NCBI GenBank assembly: GCA_905216025.1
Contig: CAJMSE010000015.1
Location: 1 to 64,000, forward strand
Origin: an uncultured bacterium
GTDB taxonomy: Bacteria; Bacteroidota; Bacteroidia; Bacteroidales; Bacteroidaceae
Reading direction: 5' to 3'
Length of the DNA stretch: 64,000 bases
A model generated the notes under the pieces. It was not told the DNA's origin. It searched no databases and saw nothing but the letters and a program-made list of their open reading frames with translations. Position numbers and translations under genes: made by a program. Shown here one piece after another: positions 42,742-52,548 of the stretch (within the stretch, counting starts at the first letter, position 1; the number at the start of each line of letters is the position of its first letter).

Positions 42742-43236
42742 ATGAAGACGAACGGAAAGGCTACAGACATCATCCTCGCCGCCGCGGTGGCGCTCCTCGC
42801 CTATCTCTGCATCGGCAGCATAGCCACGCCGATGAGGTTCGACAGCGAGCGGCTCCGGCGCGAGAAGGCCGTCAAGCAGCGGCTGCTGAAGATACGCGCG
42901 GCCGAAGAGAGGCATCGCGCTGCCACCGGACGCTACTGCGGCTCGGCAGACTCGCTCGTCGCAGGCGGATGGCTGGCAGACTCGTTGCGCCACATACCGT
43001 ACAGTGGCGGCAAGGACTTCCGCCTCTCCGTGGCCACGACGATATCGAGGGCAGGGAAGGAAGTACCGCTGATGGAGTGCGGCGCGGAATATGCCGACTA
43101 TCTGGAAGGACTGGACCTGGACGCCGTGGAGAGACTCACCGACGAGGCTTACGCCGCCGGACGCTACCCGGGACTGCGCATAGGCAGCCTGACGGAGCCG
43201 AACGGAAACGCGGGAAACTGGGAGGCGGGAAACTGA
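42742..43236 (+). CDS. Hypothetical membrane-anchored protein, pilin-like layout
   Basis: 164 residues with one N-terminal membrane helix (about 9-27) followed by a long charged helix (RFDSERLRREKAVKQRLLKIRAAEERHRAAT) and then GRYCGSADSLVAGGWLADSL, a pattern seen in proteins shaped like type IV pilins (helix, then CGS... loop). No prepilin cleavage site is clear. It leads an operon with the DUF3822 gene (30 nt on) and rsmD, an arrangement I recall as common in Bacteroidales. Function unknown. Confidence 0.7.
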   Translation: MKTNGKATDIILAAAVALLAYLCIGSIATPMRFDSERLRREKAVKQRLLKIRAAEERHRAATGRYCGSADSLVAGGWLADSLRHIPYSGGKDFRLSVATTISRAGKEVPLMECGAEYADYLEGLDLDAVERLTDEAYAAGRYPGLRIGSLTEPNGNAGNWEAGN

Positions 43237-43266
43237 CCACGGACGCAACGACAATCTACAGACAAC

Positions 43267-44088
43267 ATGAACACCACCGGCAACAACACCATAAGCACAC
43301 CGTCGCGGCTCACCATAAGGGTAAGCCGCCGCTCGCTGTCGTTCTCCGCCACGGACAACACCGCCGTCGGAAGCCCCGTCGTATACGAGCCATACCCCGT
43401 GAAGAGCGGCATATCCATGGCTGCAAACCTCAGGGAGGCCCTGAAGACGGCATCGCTGCCGGCAGGCTCTTTCCAGCGGGTGACGGTGATGGCCGACTCG
43501 CCGGTGCTGATGATTCCCACAGACCTGTTCCGCGAGGAGGAGCGCGACATGCTCTACCGCCACTCCTACCCCACGGCAAAGGCGGACACGGTGATGCACA
43601 ATGTGCTGCCGAACCTCAGTGCCGTGGCCGTGTTCTCGGTGAACAAGGACCTGAAGACCGTCATCGACGACAACTTCAGGAACGCGACGTTCGTCTGCGC
43701 CACCACGCCGGTGTGGAGATACCTGCACAACCGCAGCTTCTCGGGCAACAAGAACAAGCTCTACGGATATTTCCATGACAACCGTCTCGAGATATTCAGC
43801 TTCACGCAGCACCGCTTCAAGTTCTGCAACACATTCGAGACCGAGAGCGTGCAAGACTCGCTCTACTTCCTGCTCTACGTATGGAAGCAGCTCGCCATGA
43901 ACCAGAGCCGCGACGAACTGCACCTCGTGGGAGACATTCCCGAGCGCGACACCTTGCTCGAAGAGCTGCGGAAATTCATCGGCCGCACGTATGCCATCAA
44001 CCCGTCGGGCGACTTCAACCGCGCCCAGGTGACCCAAATAAAAGGCATGCCCTACGACCTCATGACCCTATACGTGAAAGGAAGGTGA
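43267..44088 (+). CDS. DUF3822 family protein
   Basis: 273 residues without signal peptide. It has the pattern of DUF3822, an actin/ASKHA-like fold family limited to Bacteroidota: LTIRVSRRSLSFSATD near the start (first strand pair), NVLPNLSAVAVFSVNKDL in the middle, and DNRLEIFSFTQHRFKFCNTFE with a second strand pair. Function is unestablished. It is sandwiched between the pilin-like gene and rsmD, with only 4 nt to rsmD. Confidence 0.85.
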   Translation: MNTTGNNTISTPSRLTIRVSRRSLSFSATDNTAVGSPVVYEPYPVKSGISMAANLREALKTASLPAGSFQRVTVMADSPVLMIPTDLFREEERDMLYRHSYPTAKADTVMHNVLPNLSAVAVFSVNKDLKTVIDDNFRNATFVCATTPVWRYLHNRSFSGNKNKLYGYFHDNRLEIFSFTQHRFKFCNTFETESVQDSLYFLLYVWKQLAMNQSRDELHLVGDIPERDTLLEELRKFIGRTYAINPSGDFNRAQVTQIKGMPYDLMTLYVKGR

Positions 44089-44092
44089 ACGG

Positions 44093-44623
44093 ATGAGAAT
44101 AATTACAGGAACATACAAGGGGCGCCGCTTCGACGTGCCGCGCTCGTTCAAGGCGAGACCGACGACGGACTTCGCCAAGGAAAACATCTTCAACGTGCTC
44201 AACGCCTACACCGACTTCGACGGCGCGACGGCTCTCGACCTCTTCGGGGGCACGGGCAGCATCTCGCTCGAACTCGTGTCGCGCGGCTGCGGCAGCGTGA
44301 TATGCGTCGAGCAAGACCGCGACCACCACGCCTTCATCGCCAAATGCCTCAAGACGCTTGGCACCGACAGGTGCATACCGATACGCGGCGATGTGTTCAG
44401 ATTCCTGAAATCGTGCCGCCAGCAGTTCGACTTCATCTTCGCCGACCCGCCATACGCTCTCAAGAACCTCAGCGAACTGCCCGACATAATCCTCGCCGGC
44501 GGCCTGCTCGCCGAGGGCGGCGTCTTCGTGCTTGAGCACGGCAAGGAGCACGACTTCAGTGCCCACAGCCGCTTCGCCGAGCACCGCGCCTACGGCAGCG
44601 TGAACTTCTCGATATTCACCTGA
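44093..44623 (+). CDS. rsmD: 16S rRNA (guanine966-N2)-methyltransferase
   Basis: 176 residues. RsmD features: MRIITGTYKGRRFDVP, RPTTDFAKENIFNVL, the SAM motif ALDLFGGTGSISLEL and the catalytic FADPPYAL. It methylates G966 of 16S rRNA in the 30S subunit. Length normal. Third gene of the operon starting at 42742; convergent with cls, and no strong terminator is seen in the 80-bp gap between. Confidence 0.95.
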   Translation: MRIITGTYKGRRFDVPRSFKARPTTDFAKENIFNVLNAYTDFDGATALDLFGGTGSISLELVSRGCGSVICVEQDRDHHAFIAKCLKTLGTDRCIPIRGDVFRFLKSCRQQFDFIFADPPYALKNLSELPDIILAGGLLAEGGVFVLEHGKEHDFSAHSRFAEHRAYGSVNFSIFT

Positions 44624-44703
44624 AGCGCTGCCAGTCATCACAGAGATGTAATCCTTTTTCCATCTGCCACGGCATCACCACATACAGGCCTCATCACACC
44701 ACG

Positions 44704-46128
44704 CTAAAGCAGCGGAGAGAGCAGCCTCGTGAAACTCTCCCAAAGATGCGGGAAGAAGCCGGGGTGCATGCGCTCAGGAATATCTGAAAGGGGGACGGAG
44801 CGGCTGAGGTCTTCAAGGAAGACGGCCTTGAAGCGCCGTGCCATGGCCTCATCGTAGAAAAAGGCGTTCGACTCGAAGTTGTTTTCAAAGCTGCGGGCAT
44901 CAACGTTGGTTGAACCGCAGGTGGATATGGAGTCGTCGCAGACAAGTATCTTGCTGTGCAGGAATCCTCCTTTATAAAGATATACCTTCACTCCCGAACT
45001 CATTATCTCGCGCAGGTACGACCGGCCGGCCCACTCTACGAAACGCGCGTCGCAGCGCTCGGGCACTATCAGGCGTATGTCTATGCCGCCGAGAGCCGCC
45101 GTCTTGAGGGCGAAGAGCACCGGCTCGGTGGGCAGGAAGTACGGCGTCTCGATGTAGATATACTTCCGCGCGGCGAAGATGACGCGCATATAGCCCTGCA
45201 TCAGGTCGGGATAAGGCGTGACAGGGCCTCCCGTCACTATCTGTATCAGGCAGTCGTTATGCACTTCCGGCGCCAGCGGCGGATAGTAACGGCGGTCTGA
45301 AATCTGCGTCCGGTCCACGAAATACCAGTCTACGAGGAAGGCGCGCTGGAGCGAATAGACGGCTCCGCCGGTGATTCTCGTCATCGTGTCGCGCCACGGG
45401 CGGCCGTCCGAACCGCTCACATAGCGGGTCGCGATGTTCATGCCGCCGATGAACCCGACCGTCCCGTCGACGACAATCATCTTGCGGTGGTTGCGGTAGT
45501 TGACCTTGCTCGTGAACGAGGGGAAGCGCACCGGCAGGAACGGGCATACCTCGATGCCTTCGTTGCGCATGCGCTCGAAGAAGTCGCGGCGGACGTTCCA
45601 GCAGCCCACATCGTCGTAGATGATGCGCACCTCGACGCCCTGGCGGGCCTTGGCGATAAGCGCATCGGAGACGAGACGGCCCAGCGCGTCGTCGGCGAAG
45701 ATGTAGATGTCGATGTGAATGTGCGACACGGCGTCGCGGATGGCCCTCAGCAGGGCAGGAAAGAAGCTGTAGCCGTCGGTATATATGTCTACGGTATTGT
45801 CCTTGAAAGGCAGCGAGAGGTTCTGGTTGATGAACAGGTCGACCGTCTGCCGGTGGCGTTCGGGCACGTGCAGGTCCTGCTGTTCCACGAAACTGAGCAT
45901 CGAGCGGCGCGATATCTGGTCAAGGCTGCGGCGGCTGATGAGCCGTTCCTTGCGGGTGTCGATGCCGAAAAAGAGATAGAGCACGATGCCCGCCACGGGC
46001 ACGAAGTATATCACAAGGGCCCAGGCCATCGTCTTGGCGGGCTGCCGGTTGTCCATGAGCACATGCAGGATGGCCAGTATTACGATGATGTCGTTGAGTA
46101 TTACGAGTGTGAGATACAGTCCGTGCAT
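44704..46128 (-). CDS. cls: Cardiolipin synthase (phospholipase D type)
   Basis: 474 residues from ATG 46128; the frame extends to 46206 but that part has no membrane or family character. Two N-terminal membrane helices (about 3-20 and 33-53) precede two HKD half-sites: HRKMIVVDGTVGFIGGMNIA and HSKILVCDDSISTCGSTNVD. It makes cardiolipin from two phosphatidylglycerols at the inner membrane. It follows queE by 32 nt on the same strand and is the last member of a long minus-strand run. Confidence 0.94.
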   Translation of the reverse strand: MHGLYLTLVILNDIIVILAILHVLMDNRQPAKTMAWALVIYFVPVAGIVLYLFFGIDTRKERLISRRSLDQISRRSMLSFVEQQDLHVPERHRQTVDLFINQNLSLPFKDNTVDIYTDGYSFFPALLRAIRDAVSHIHIDIYIFADDALGRLVSDALIAKARQGVEVRIIYDDVGCWNVRRDFFERMRNEGIEVCPFLPVRFPSFTSKVNYRNHRKMIVVDGTVGFIGGMNIATRYVSGSDGRPWRDTMTRITGGAVYSLQRAFLVDWYFVDRTQISDRRYYPPLAPEVHNDCLIQIVTGGPVTPYPDLMQGYMRVIFAARKYIYIETPYFLPTEPVLFALKTAALGGIDIRLIVPERCDARFVEWAGRSYLREIMSSGVKVYLYKGGFLHSKILVCDDSISTCGSTNVDARSFENNFESNAFFYDEAMARRFKAVFLEDLSRSVPLSDIPERMHPGFFPHLWESFTRLLSPLL

Positions 46129-46160
46129 TGTCCGTGGGTTTGTGCTGATGCGGTTATTAC

Positions 46161-46745
46161 TTATCTGAAGCCTGCGAGCTTGTGGGTCTGGAGAGACAGC
46201 CGCCACTCCGGATGCTCCATGATATAGGCCATGCAGGCAGCCGTTATCTCACCGTTGCGGCGGGCATCGCCCACGTCGCAGGGTTGCAGGTAGCGGTAGC
46301 GGGCGTCCACCCCGAAGTCGCTGACGGCGCTCTCACCGTCGAAGATGCACTTCAGCTCGTCGCACCGGCTGACGGCAAGGCATGCCGCTTCGCCGCAGTG
46401 ATACTGCTTCGGCGACACCGTGAGCCAGTCGATGCCCGCCGGGACGGGGCGCGTGCCGTTGGTCTCCATGGCCACCTCGTAGCCTGCGGAGTGCAGCATG
46501 TCCACGAAAGCGTCGTCGGCCTGAAGCGCAGGCTCGCCTCCCGTAAGGATGACGAAGCGCAGGCCGTAGCCCCCGATGGCCTCGAGAATCTCGGCGTCGG
46601 TCATCTCGCGGTACCCGGCATGGTCCGTATCGCAGAACGGGCAGCGCAGGTTGCAGCCCGAAAAGCGGACGAACACGGCCGCGCGGCCGGTGTTGCGGCC
46701 CTCTCCCTGCAGGGAGGCGAATATCTCGTTGACCCTCTTCTTCAT
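46161..46745 (-). CDS. queE: 7-carboxy-7-deazaguanine synthase
   Basis: 194 residues from ATG 46745. A radical-SAM enzyme with the clade's altered cluster motif FSGCNLRCPFCDTDH, preceded by EIFASLQGEGRNTGR, and LTGGEPALQ. It converts carboxytetrahydropterin to carboxydeazaguanine in queuosine synthesis, after QueD. An earlier ATG at 46763 overlaps queD and repeats the same start words, so it is less likely. queD ends 1 nt upstream. Confidence 0.95.
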   Translation of the reverse strand: MKKRVNEIFASLQGEGRNTGRAAVFVRFSGCNLRCPFCDTDHAGYREMTDAEILEAIGGYGLRFVILTGGEPALQADDAFVDMLHSAGYEVAMETNGTRPVPAGIDWLTVSPKQYHCGEAACLAVSRCDELKCIFDGESAVSDFGVDARYRYLQPCDVGDARRNGEITAACMAYIMEHPEWRLSLQTHKLAGFR

Positions 46746-46746
46746 G

Positions 46747-47091
46747 CTATTCACCCTCTTCATCCACCACGTATGCGGCTATGTTGCCCTCGCTCTCCTG
46801 CACGGTGACCTTATAACAGCCAGGTATCTGCTCCGTACACCAGCGCGCGATGTTCTCGGCCGTCGGGTTGAAGGGCAGCAGTTCGTTGAGGTCGCCGTGG
46901 TCGAGATAGCCGTGTATCTTCTCCTTTATCGCTGTAAAGTCGCACACCATGCCGTTGCTGTCCAGCTCCTTGGCCTTGCAGTATACGGTAATCACCCAGT
47001 TATGGCCGTGCCGCCGGGTGCATTTGCTCTCGTAGCCGAGCACGAGACGGTGGCATGCGGATATCTCCATCTTCTTTTGTATGTAGTACAT
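46747..47091 (-). CDS. queD: 6-carboxy-5,6,7,8-tetrahydropterin synthase
   Basis: 114 residues of the PTPS family. Zinc and catalytic residues are visible: SACHRL, CTRRHGHNW with the catalytic cysteine and two zinc histidines, and NPTAENIARW. It makes the pterin substrate for QueE from dihydroneopterin triphosphate. Together with queE it gives two steps of the queuosine precursor pathway; queC is not in the window. 38 nt behind dnaG. Confidence 0.95.
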   Translation of the reverse strand: MYYIQKKMEISACHRLVLGYESKCTRRHGHNWVITVYCKAKELDSNGMVCDFTAIKEKIHGYLDHGDLNELLPFNPTAENIARWCTEQIPGCYKVTVQESEGNIAAYVVDEEGE

Positions 47092-47129
47092 CTGTATCGT
47101 TTTATCCTTGTTCTATCCTTATGTAAGTA

Positions 47130-49142
47130 TCAGTTTGGCATGATGTCCTTGCCGAGTTTCCGTGCAAGGGTGTCACGGAGCAGCTGCGTATCCTTATGCT
47201 CCTGCATCAGCTGGCGTATGCGTTCCATGTCGTTGCCCGCCTGCCGGAGTTGCTGCTGTATGTCGGCGAGGTGCTGCTTGACGATTGCCATGCGGAAGTC
47301 GAGTATCAGATGGACCACGCGCTGGCGCAGCGTCGACGGCTTGTGCTGCGGCTGCAGGCTGCGGCTGAGCTGGTAGGGACTTATCGCGAGCTGGCCGGCA
47401 AGGCGGCTGACCTCCACGTCGGGGTGGTGCATGAAGTATGTCTCGGCACGGAACCCGTCGTCGTTGTTGTGCTCCACGGCCTCGGCCAGTATCCTGTTAT
47501 ACAGCTCGTTGCTGAAGGCGAGGCCGTCCTGGGCGAGGTCGTAGTCGACAAACTGGGCCACGGAGAGGCTCACCGCATGCCCGTCCTCGGTCTCAAGACC
47601 GTCGAAGATAATCTCCTCGCCGTGGCGGATGATGTTCTCTATGAGCATCCGCTCCACCTCCGACGAACGTTCCGCCTGCCCGTGCAGGCCGATGAGCGCA
47701 CCCTGCGGCTCGGCCGTAGCTGCTCCTCCGGCGGCGGGGAACGGGTCTTCGCCGTCTTCCGGAGGCGGCATGGCCCCCTGACCGAGCTCACGCCGGCGCT
47801 GTTCGCGCTCTGCCTCCTTGGCCTTCTCTTCCCTGTTGCCGCGGATAAAGTTGTTCATCGTGCTGATGAGGGTCTGCTCGCTCATGGCCAGGCGGTGCGC
47901 ACACTCGTGTATATAGGTGTCGCGCGTTATCTGATTGGGAATCACCGAGACGCTCTTCACTATGCTTCCGATAGCTTCCGACCGCTTCACGGGATCGGTG
48001 ACGCCGCGCAGGAGCATGTCCGTCTTGAACTGGATGAAATCTGTCTGGTTGCTCTTTATATAGTCGGTGAACTCCGAAGCACTGTGCTTCCGTGAGAAGC
48101 TGTCGGGGTCGTCGCCGTCCGGAAGGATGAGCACGCGTATGTTCATGCCCTCCGACAGCAGCATGTCCGTACCGCGCATGGCGGCGTGTATGCCGGCCTC
48201 GTCGCCGTCGTAGAGCAGCACCACGTTTGCCGTGAACCTGTGGAGCAGGCGTATCTGGTATATGCTGAGCGCCGTACCGGAGTTTGCCACGACGTTCTCG
48301 ATGCCGCACTGGTGCATCGCTATGACGTCGGTATAGCCCTCGACCATGTACACGCAGTCTTCCTTCACGATGGCGCGTTTGGCCTGATAGAGGCCGTAGA
48401 GCTCGTGGTCCTTATGATAGATGTCCGACTCGGGCGAGTTGACATACTTCTGCTGCACTCCCTTGGTGCGCGAGTCGAGCAGCCGTCCGCCGAAGGCGCT
48501 GACCTTGCCGCTGACGTTCAGCCACGGAAAGATGACACGGCCGGCATACCGGTCGACGAGTTCGCCGCTGTCCTTACGGTAGCAGAGACCCGTCTTGACG
48601 AGGAACTCGGCCTTATATCCCTTGGCCAGGGCAGCCTCGGAGAGGGCGTTGCGCCGCACCGGGGCATAGCCGAGCTGGAACTTCTGCATGATGTCGTCGC
48701 GTATTCCGCGGCTCCTGAAGTACTGCTTGCCTATCGCCTGACCGTCGACATCGTTGTGCATGAAGTCGCGGAACCAGTCCTTGGCCCACTCGTTGACGAT
48801 GAACATGCTCTCGCGCTCGTTCGCCTCGCGCCTCTCGTCGTCGGTGAGCTCGCGCTCCTTAATCTCTATGTTGTACTTCCGCGCAAGCCAGCGGAGCGCG
48901 TCGGGATAGGTCATCTGCTCGTGCTCCATGATGAAGTGCACGGCACTGCCGCCCTTGCCGCAGGCGAAGCACTTGCACACGCCCTTGGAGGGAGACACGT
49001 AGAACGACGGCGTGGTGTCGTCGTGGAAAGGGCACAGGCCGACATAGTTCACGCCGCGCTTGCGCAACGTGACGAACTCCGACACGACATCCACTATCTG
49101 GACGGCGTCGAGAATCTTCTCTACGGTAGCTCTGTCTATCAT
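47130..49142 (-). CDS. dnaG: DNA primase
   Basis: 670 residues. The zinc-binding domain has C37, H40, C58 and C61 (CPFHDD, CKCFACGKGG). The RNA polymerase core and TOPRIM follow, with VYMVEGYTDVIAMHQ and LLYDGDEAGIHAAM. The C-terminal DnaB-interacting part is preceded by a linker rich in Glu, Arg, Pro and Ala (about residues 425-480). It synthesises RNA primers at the replication fork. Its start is only 6 nt from the end of the esterase gene, so it depends on the upstream transcript unless an internal promoter exists. Confidence 0.97.
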   Translation of the reverse strand: MIDRATVEKILDAVQIVDVVSEFVTLRKRGVNYVGLCPFHDDTTPSFYVSPSKGVCKCFACGKGGSAVHFIMEHEQMTYPDALRWLARKYNIEIKERELTDDERREANERESMFIVNEWAKDWFRDFMHNDVDGQAIGKQYFRSRGIRDDIMQKFQLGYAPVRRNALSEAALAKGYKAEFLVKTGLCYRKDSGELVDRYAGRVIFPWLNVSGKVSAFGGRLLDSRTKGVQQKYVNSPESDIYHKDHELYGLYQAKRAIVKEDCVYMVEGYTDVIAMHQCGIENVVANSGTALSIYQIRLLHRFTANVVLLYDGDEAGIHAAMRGTDMLLSEGMNIRVLILPDGDDPDSFSRKHSASEFTDYIKSNQTDFIQFKTDMLLRGVTDPVKRSEAIGSIVKSVSVIPNQITRDTYIHECAHRLAMSEQTLISTMNNFIRGNREEKAKEAEREQRRRELGQGAMPPPEDGEDPFPAAGGAATAEPQGALIGLHGQAERSSEVERMLIENIIRHGEEIIFDGLETEDGHAVSLSVAQFVDYDLAQDGLAFSNELYNRILAEAVEHNNDDGFRAETYFMHHPDVEVSRLAGQLAISPYQLSRSLQPQHKPSTLRQRVVHLILDFRMAIVKQHLADIQQQLRQAGNDMERIRQLMQEHKDTQLLRDTLARKLGKDIMPN

Positions 49143-49148
49143 CAGCCC

Positions 49149-50768
49149 TTACTTAAGATACTTCGCCAGCGGACTCTTGTTTGCCTTGAGACCCTTGGCT
49201 ATGCTCTTCGCATTGGTTCTGGCGCCGAGCAGCGAGGTGTGCGTATGGTCGCGTTTGTAGTATTTCATGGCCTTCTCCTTGCTGCCGCACTTCTTGTCGA
49301 GATAGTCGGCGGTGATGTTATGGAGGTCGAGAAGCTCGGTGCCGGTGGCCTCGGCAACCTCACGATACCACTTGCCGTAGGTGTCGTTGCGGCGCTCTAT
49401 CTTGCCCTTGGGCCACTCGTTGCGCGGCGTCAGCGACACGAGGATGGGCGTGGCACCCTTCTCGCGCACGTCCTGGATGAACTTCTTGAGATACCATCCG
49501 AAGGTGTAGACCAGCTCGTAGCTGCCGTCTTTCTTCATCTTATATACGTGGGTGGAGTCTGAAGTGCCGGGAATCGTGCCGCGCTGACGGTCGCTGTCGA
49601 TGGGTCCTATGTCGTTATGACCGAACTGGATGAGTACGAAGTCGCCCGGCTTAAGGCTGTTGTAGACCTGCTCCCAGCGGCCCTCGTTGAGGTAGGTACG
49701 CGTCGAGCGTCCGGCCTTGGCGCAGTTGACGCACGTTATTTTCTTTGCGTCGAAGACGGTATATGCCTGTGAGCCCCAGCCCCACATGCCGTCCTCGTCC
49801 TTATCCTCGTTCTTCACGGTGGAGTCGCCGGTGATGAAGACGACGGGCTTGCCCTCCTCGCGCTTCACTCCGACGACGGGCAGGACCACGCCGCGCATCA
49901 TCCCCTGCAGCCCGGCGAGCTGCGGGTCGCTGCTGGCGGCAATGCCCTCGGCGGCCGAACGGGCATTCAGCTCAGCGCCGAACTTGCTCGTATGTATGTT
50001 GTCCTTATAGAAATGGTAGCTCTCCTTCCACTTGCCGTACATGTCGAGTTTTGCCCCCGATATCTCGTTGAGGTCGATGTAGGGCACTCCCTGCTCGCGG
50101 CCTATCTCCTCGAGCCATGCCCCCTGCGGCTTGCGCACTATCCGGCCGTCGTCGCCGTAGGCGTTGCGGGGTGTCAGCGACATGAGTATGGGGTGAGCTC
50201 CAGCCGCGCGGCAGTCGGCGATATACTTGCGCATGTATCCGCCGTAGGTATATACGGTCTCCTTGACGCCGGTCTCCTTGATGGTCACCTCCACCGAGTC
50301 GCGGCCCGTGCCCTTCAGAACGGAGCGTGCGCGGCCGCTGTCTATCGGGCCGCCGTCGTTGTGTCCTATCGAGATTATCACCCAGTCGCCCGGCTTCAGC
50401 GCCTCGCGCACCGCCGGCCACAGCTGGTTATAGTATGTGCGGGTACTCATTCCGCCGAGCGCCTGGTTCTCGACGCTTATCTTCGACGGGTCGAAATATC
50501 TGTGGGCGAAGTATCCCCAGCCCCACTGTCCGTTATTGCCGTTGCCCAGCGTGCCGTTGCGCATCGTCGAGTTGCCGATGAGAAACAGCACCGGAGACGA
50601 GCCGCGCCGTGTCGAGCCCGGCGCAGGACGTGCCATCAGGGCCTTGGCTATACTGTCGGGAGTGTTGTCCACCACCTTGTTCACATCTTCCAGCACCTCC
50701 GGCTTCTGTGCGAAGGCCATGGCGGTGGAAGCTCCGATGATTGCAATAATAGAAAGTAGTCTTTTCAT
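49149..50768 (-). CDS. Tandem SGNH esterase, rhamnogalacturonan acetylesterase type
   Basis: 539 residues, signal peptide to about residue 20, then two homologous SGNH hydrolase domains. Domain 1 (about 55-310) has IGNSTMRNG with nucleophile S67, GHNDGGPID and DNIHTSK; domain 2 (about 325-539) has GDSTVKN, GHNDIGPID and RDHTHTS. Both carry the block III Asn and the catalytic Asp-His pair of CE12. It should deacetylate pectin side chains in the periplasm. It lies between nadB (42 nt) and dnaG (6 nt). Confidence 0.9.
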   Translation of the reverse strand: MKRLLSIIAIIGASTAMAFAQKPEVLEDVNKVVDNTPDSIAKALMARPAPGSTRRGSSPVLFLIGNSTMRNGTLGNGNNGQWGWGYFAHRYFDPSKISVENQALGGMSTRTYYNQLWPAVREALKPGDWVIISIGHNDGGPIDSGRARSVLKGTGRDSVEVTIKETGVKETVYTYGGYMRKYIADCRAAGAHPILMSLTPRNAYGDDGRIVRKPQGAWLEEIGREQGVPYIDLNEISGAKLDMYGKWKESYHFYKDNIHTSKFGAELNARSAAEGIAASSDPQLAGLQGMMRGVVLPVVGVKREEGKPVVFITGDSTVKNEDKDEDGMWGWGSQAYTVFDAKKITCVNCAKAGRSTRTYLNEGRWEQVYNSLKPGDFVLIQFGHNDIGPIDSDRQRGTIPGTSDSTHVYKMKKDGSYELVYTFGWYLKKFIQDVREKGATPILVSLTPRNEWPKGKIERRNDTYGKWYREVAEATGTELLDLHNITADYLDKKCGSKEKAMKYYKRDHTHTSLLGARTNAKSIAKGLKANKSPLAKYLK

Positions 50769-50810
50769 TATGTCTTGTTTTTAATAGTCATGAATAGTCC
50801 GCCACATCCC

Positions 50811-52400
50811 CTACTTCTTGTCGTAGGCGTGCAACGGGTAGTCTGTGGTATAGTGGAGGCCGCGGCACTCCTTGCGCTCAATGGCCCACCGGGTGATGAG
50901 ATAGGCCACGTTAATCATGTTCCGCAGCTCACAGATGTCGCGGCTGGCCTTCACGCGCTTGAAGAGGCGTTCGGTTTCCTCGTACAACATGTCGAGGCGG
51001 TCCCAGGCACGGTGAAGCCGCAGGTCGCTGCGCACAATGCCGACATAGTTGCTCATTATCTGCGTCACCTCGCGCTGGCTTTGCGTTATGAGCACCTTCT
51101 CCTCGTTGGTCATGGTCCCTTCGTCGTTCCACTCGGGCACGCTGTCGTTGAAATCGTACTCGTCGACATGCGCCAGGGAGTGCTTCGCGGCAGCGTCGGC
51201 ATAGACGACGGCCTCTATGAGCGAGTTGCTCGCCAGGCGGTTGCCGCCGTGCAGGCCGGTGCACGAGCACTCGCCGATGGCATACAGCCGCTGGATTGAC
51301 GACTGGCCGTTGAGGTCTACCTTTATTCCGCCGCACATGTAGTGCGCCGCCGGGCGCACGGGGATGTAGTCGGTGGTGATGTCGATGCCTATCGTCTTGC
51401 ACTTGTGGTATATGTTCGGGAAGTGGCGGCGCGTCTCCTCGGCGTTCTTGTGGGTGACGTCGAGGCACACGTGGTCAAGTCCGTGAATCTTCATCTCCTT
51501 GTCGATGGCACGCGCCACGATGTCGCGCGGGGCGAGGGAGAGGCGTTCGTCATACTTCTCCATGAACGACTCGCCGTTCGGCAGGCGCAGTATGCCGCCA
51601 TAACCGCGCATGGCCTCAGTGATGAGGAATGCCGGATGGGTCTCGCCCGGATTGTACAGTGCCGTGGGGTGGAACTGCACGAACTCCATGTCGGCCACCG
51701 TACCCTTTGCCCTGTATACCATCGCCTCGCCGTCGCCGGTGGCGATGACGGGGTTCGTCGTCGTCTGATATACGGCTCCGCAGCCGCCCGTGCACATGAG
51801 GGTGACCTTGCTCAGGTATGTGTCCACCTTCTCCGTGTCGGGGTTGAGCACGTATGCGCCGTAGCAGTTAATATATGGTGTGCGGCGCGTGACGCGCGCA
51901 CCGAGATGGTGCTGAGTGATGATCTCCACGGCAAAGTGGTTCTCGCGCACCTCGATATCGGGGCAGGCGCGCACGGCGGCCATCAGTCCGCGCTGTATCT
52001 CGGCGCCGGTGTCGTCGGCATGGTGCAGTATGCGGAACTCAGAGTGTCCGCCCTCGCGGTGCAGGTCGAAGCAGCCGTCGTCGCGGCGGTCGAAGTTCAC
52101 GCCCCACTCCACGAGCTCGCGTATCTGCGCCGGCGCGTTCCTGACGACCTGCTCCACGGCCCTGCGGTCGCTGATGAAGTCGCCGGCAACCATCGTATCC
52201 TCTATGTGCTTGTCGAAATTGTCAAGTTCCAGGTCCGTCACCGAGGCCACTCCGCCTTGTGCGAACGATGTGTTGGCCTCGTCGAGCGAGGTCTTGCATA
52301 TAAGGCACACCTTGCCCTTATGCTCCCGTGCCACCTTCAGGGCATAGCTCATACCGGCCACTCCTGCGCCGATGATGAGAAAATCATACTTGAATACCAT
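50811..52400 (-). CDS. nadB: L-aspartate oxidase
   Basis: 529 residues from ATG 52400. FAD-binding start IIGAGVAGMSYAL, then NTSFAQGGVASV, the catalytic region HREGGHSEFRILHH, FVQFHPTAL and HYMCGGIKVDLNGQSSI, all typical of NadB. It oxidises aspartate to iminoaspartate, the first step of NAD synthesis. The frame extends to 52469 but crosses the promoter (minus-strand TACTTTTG, 52426-52433). It heads the run nadB-esterase-dnaG-queD-queE-cls. Confidence 0.95.
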   Translation of the reverse strand: MVFKYDFLIIGAGVAGMSYALKVAREHKGKVCLICKTSLDEANTSFAQGGVASVTDLELDNFDKHIEDTMVAGDFISDRRAVEQVVRNAPAQIRELVEWGVNFDRRDDGCFDLHREGGHSEFRILHHADDTGAEIQRGLMAAVRACPDIEVRENHFAVEIITQHHLGARVTRRTPYINCYGAYVLNPDTEKVDTYLSKVTLMCTGGCGAVYQTTTNPVIATGDGEAMVYRAKGTVADMEFVQFHPTALYNPGETHPAFLITEAMRGYGGILRLPNGESFMEKYDERLSLAPRDIVARAIDKEMKIHGLDHVCLDVTHKNAEETRRHFPNIYHKCKTIGIDITTDYIPVRPAAHYMCGGIKVDLNGQSSIQRLYAIGECSCTGLHGGNRLASNSLIEAVVYADAAAKHSLAHVDEYDFNDSVPEWNDEGTMTNEEKVLITQSQREVTQIMSNYVGIVRSDLRLHRAWDRLDMLYEETERLFKRVKASRDICELRNMINVAYLITRWAIERKECRGLHYTTDYPLHAYDKK

Positions 52401-52548
52401 TACGTTATTATTGTATTTCTGAATGCAAAAGTAACTATTTTTATCCATAATGAGTAAGCGCCACGGCATTATTTTAGCACGGCAGGATTCCTCTTAGCGC
52501 ATTATTGCATAATTGAATCATGATAAGACCACTTTTCAGGCCTTTCCT

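Noticed and set aside
42670..44037. 455-codon antisense frame over the DUF3822 operon
   Set aside because: Low-complexity Val/Arg/His-rich translation, overlapping three convincing genes.
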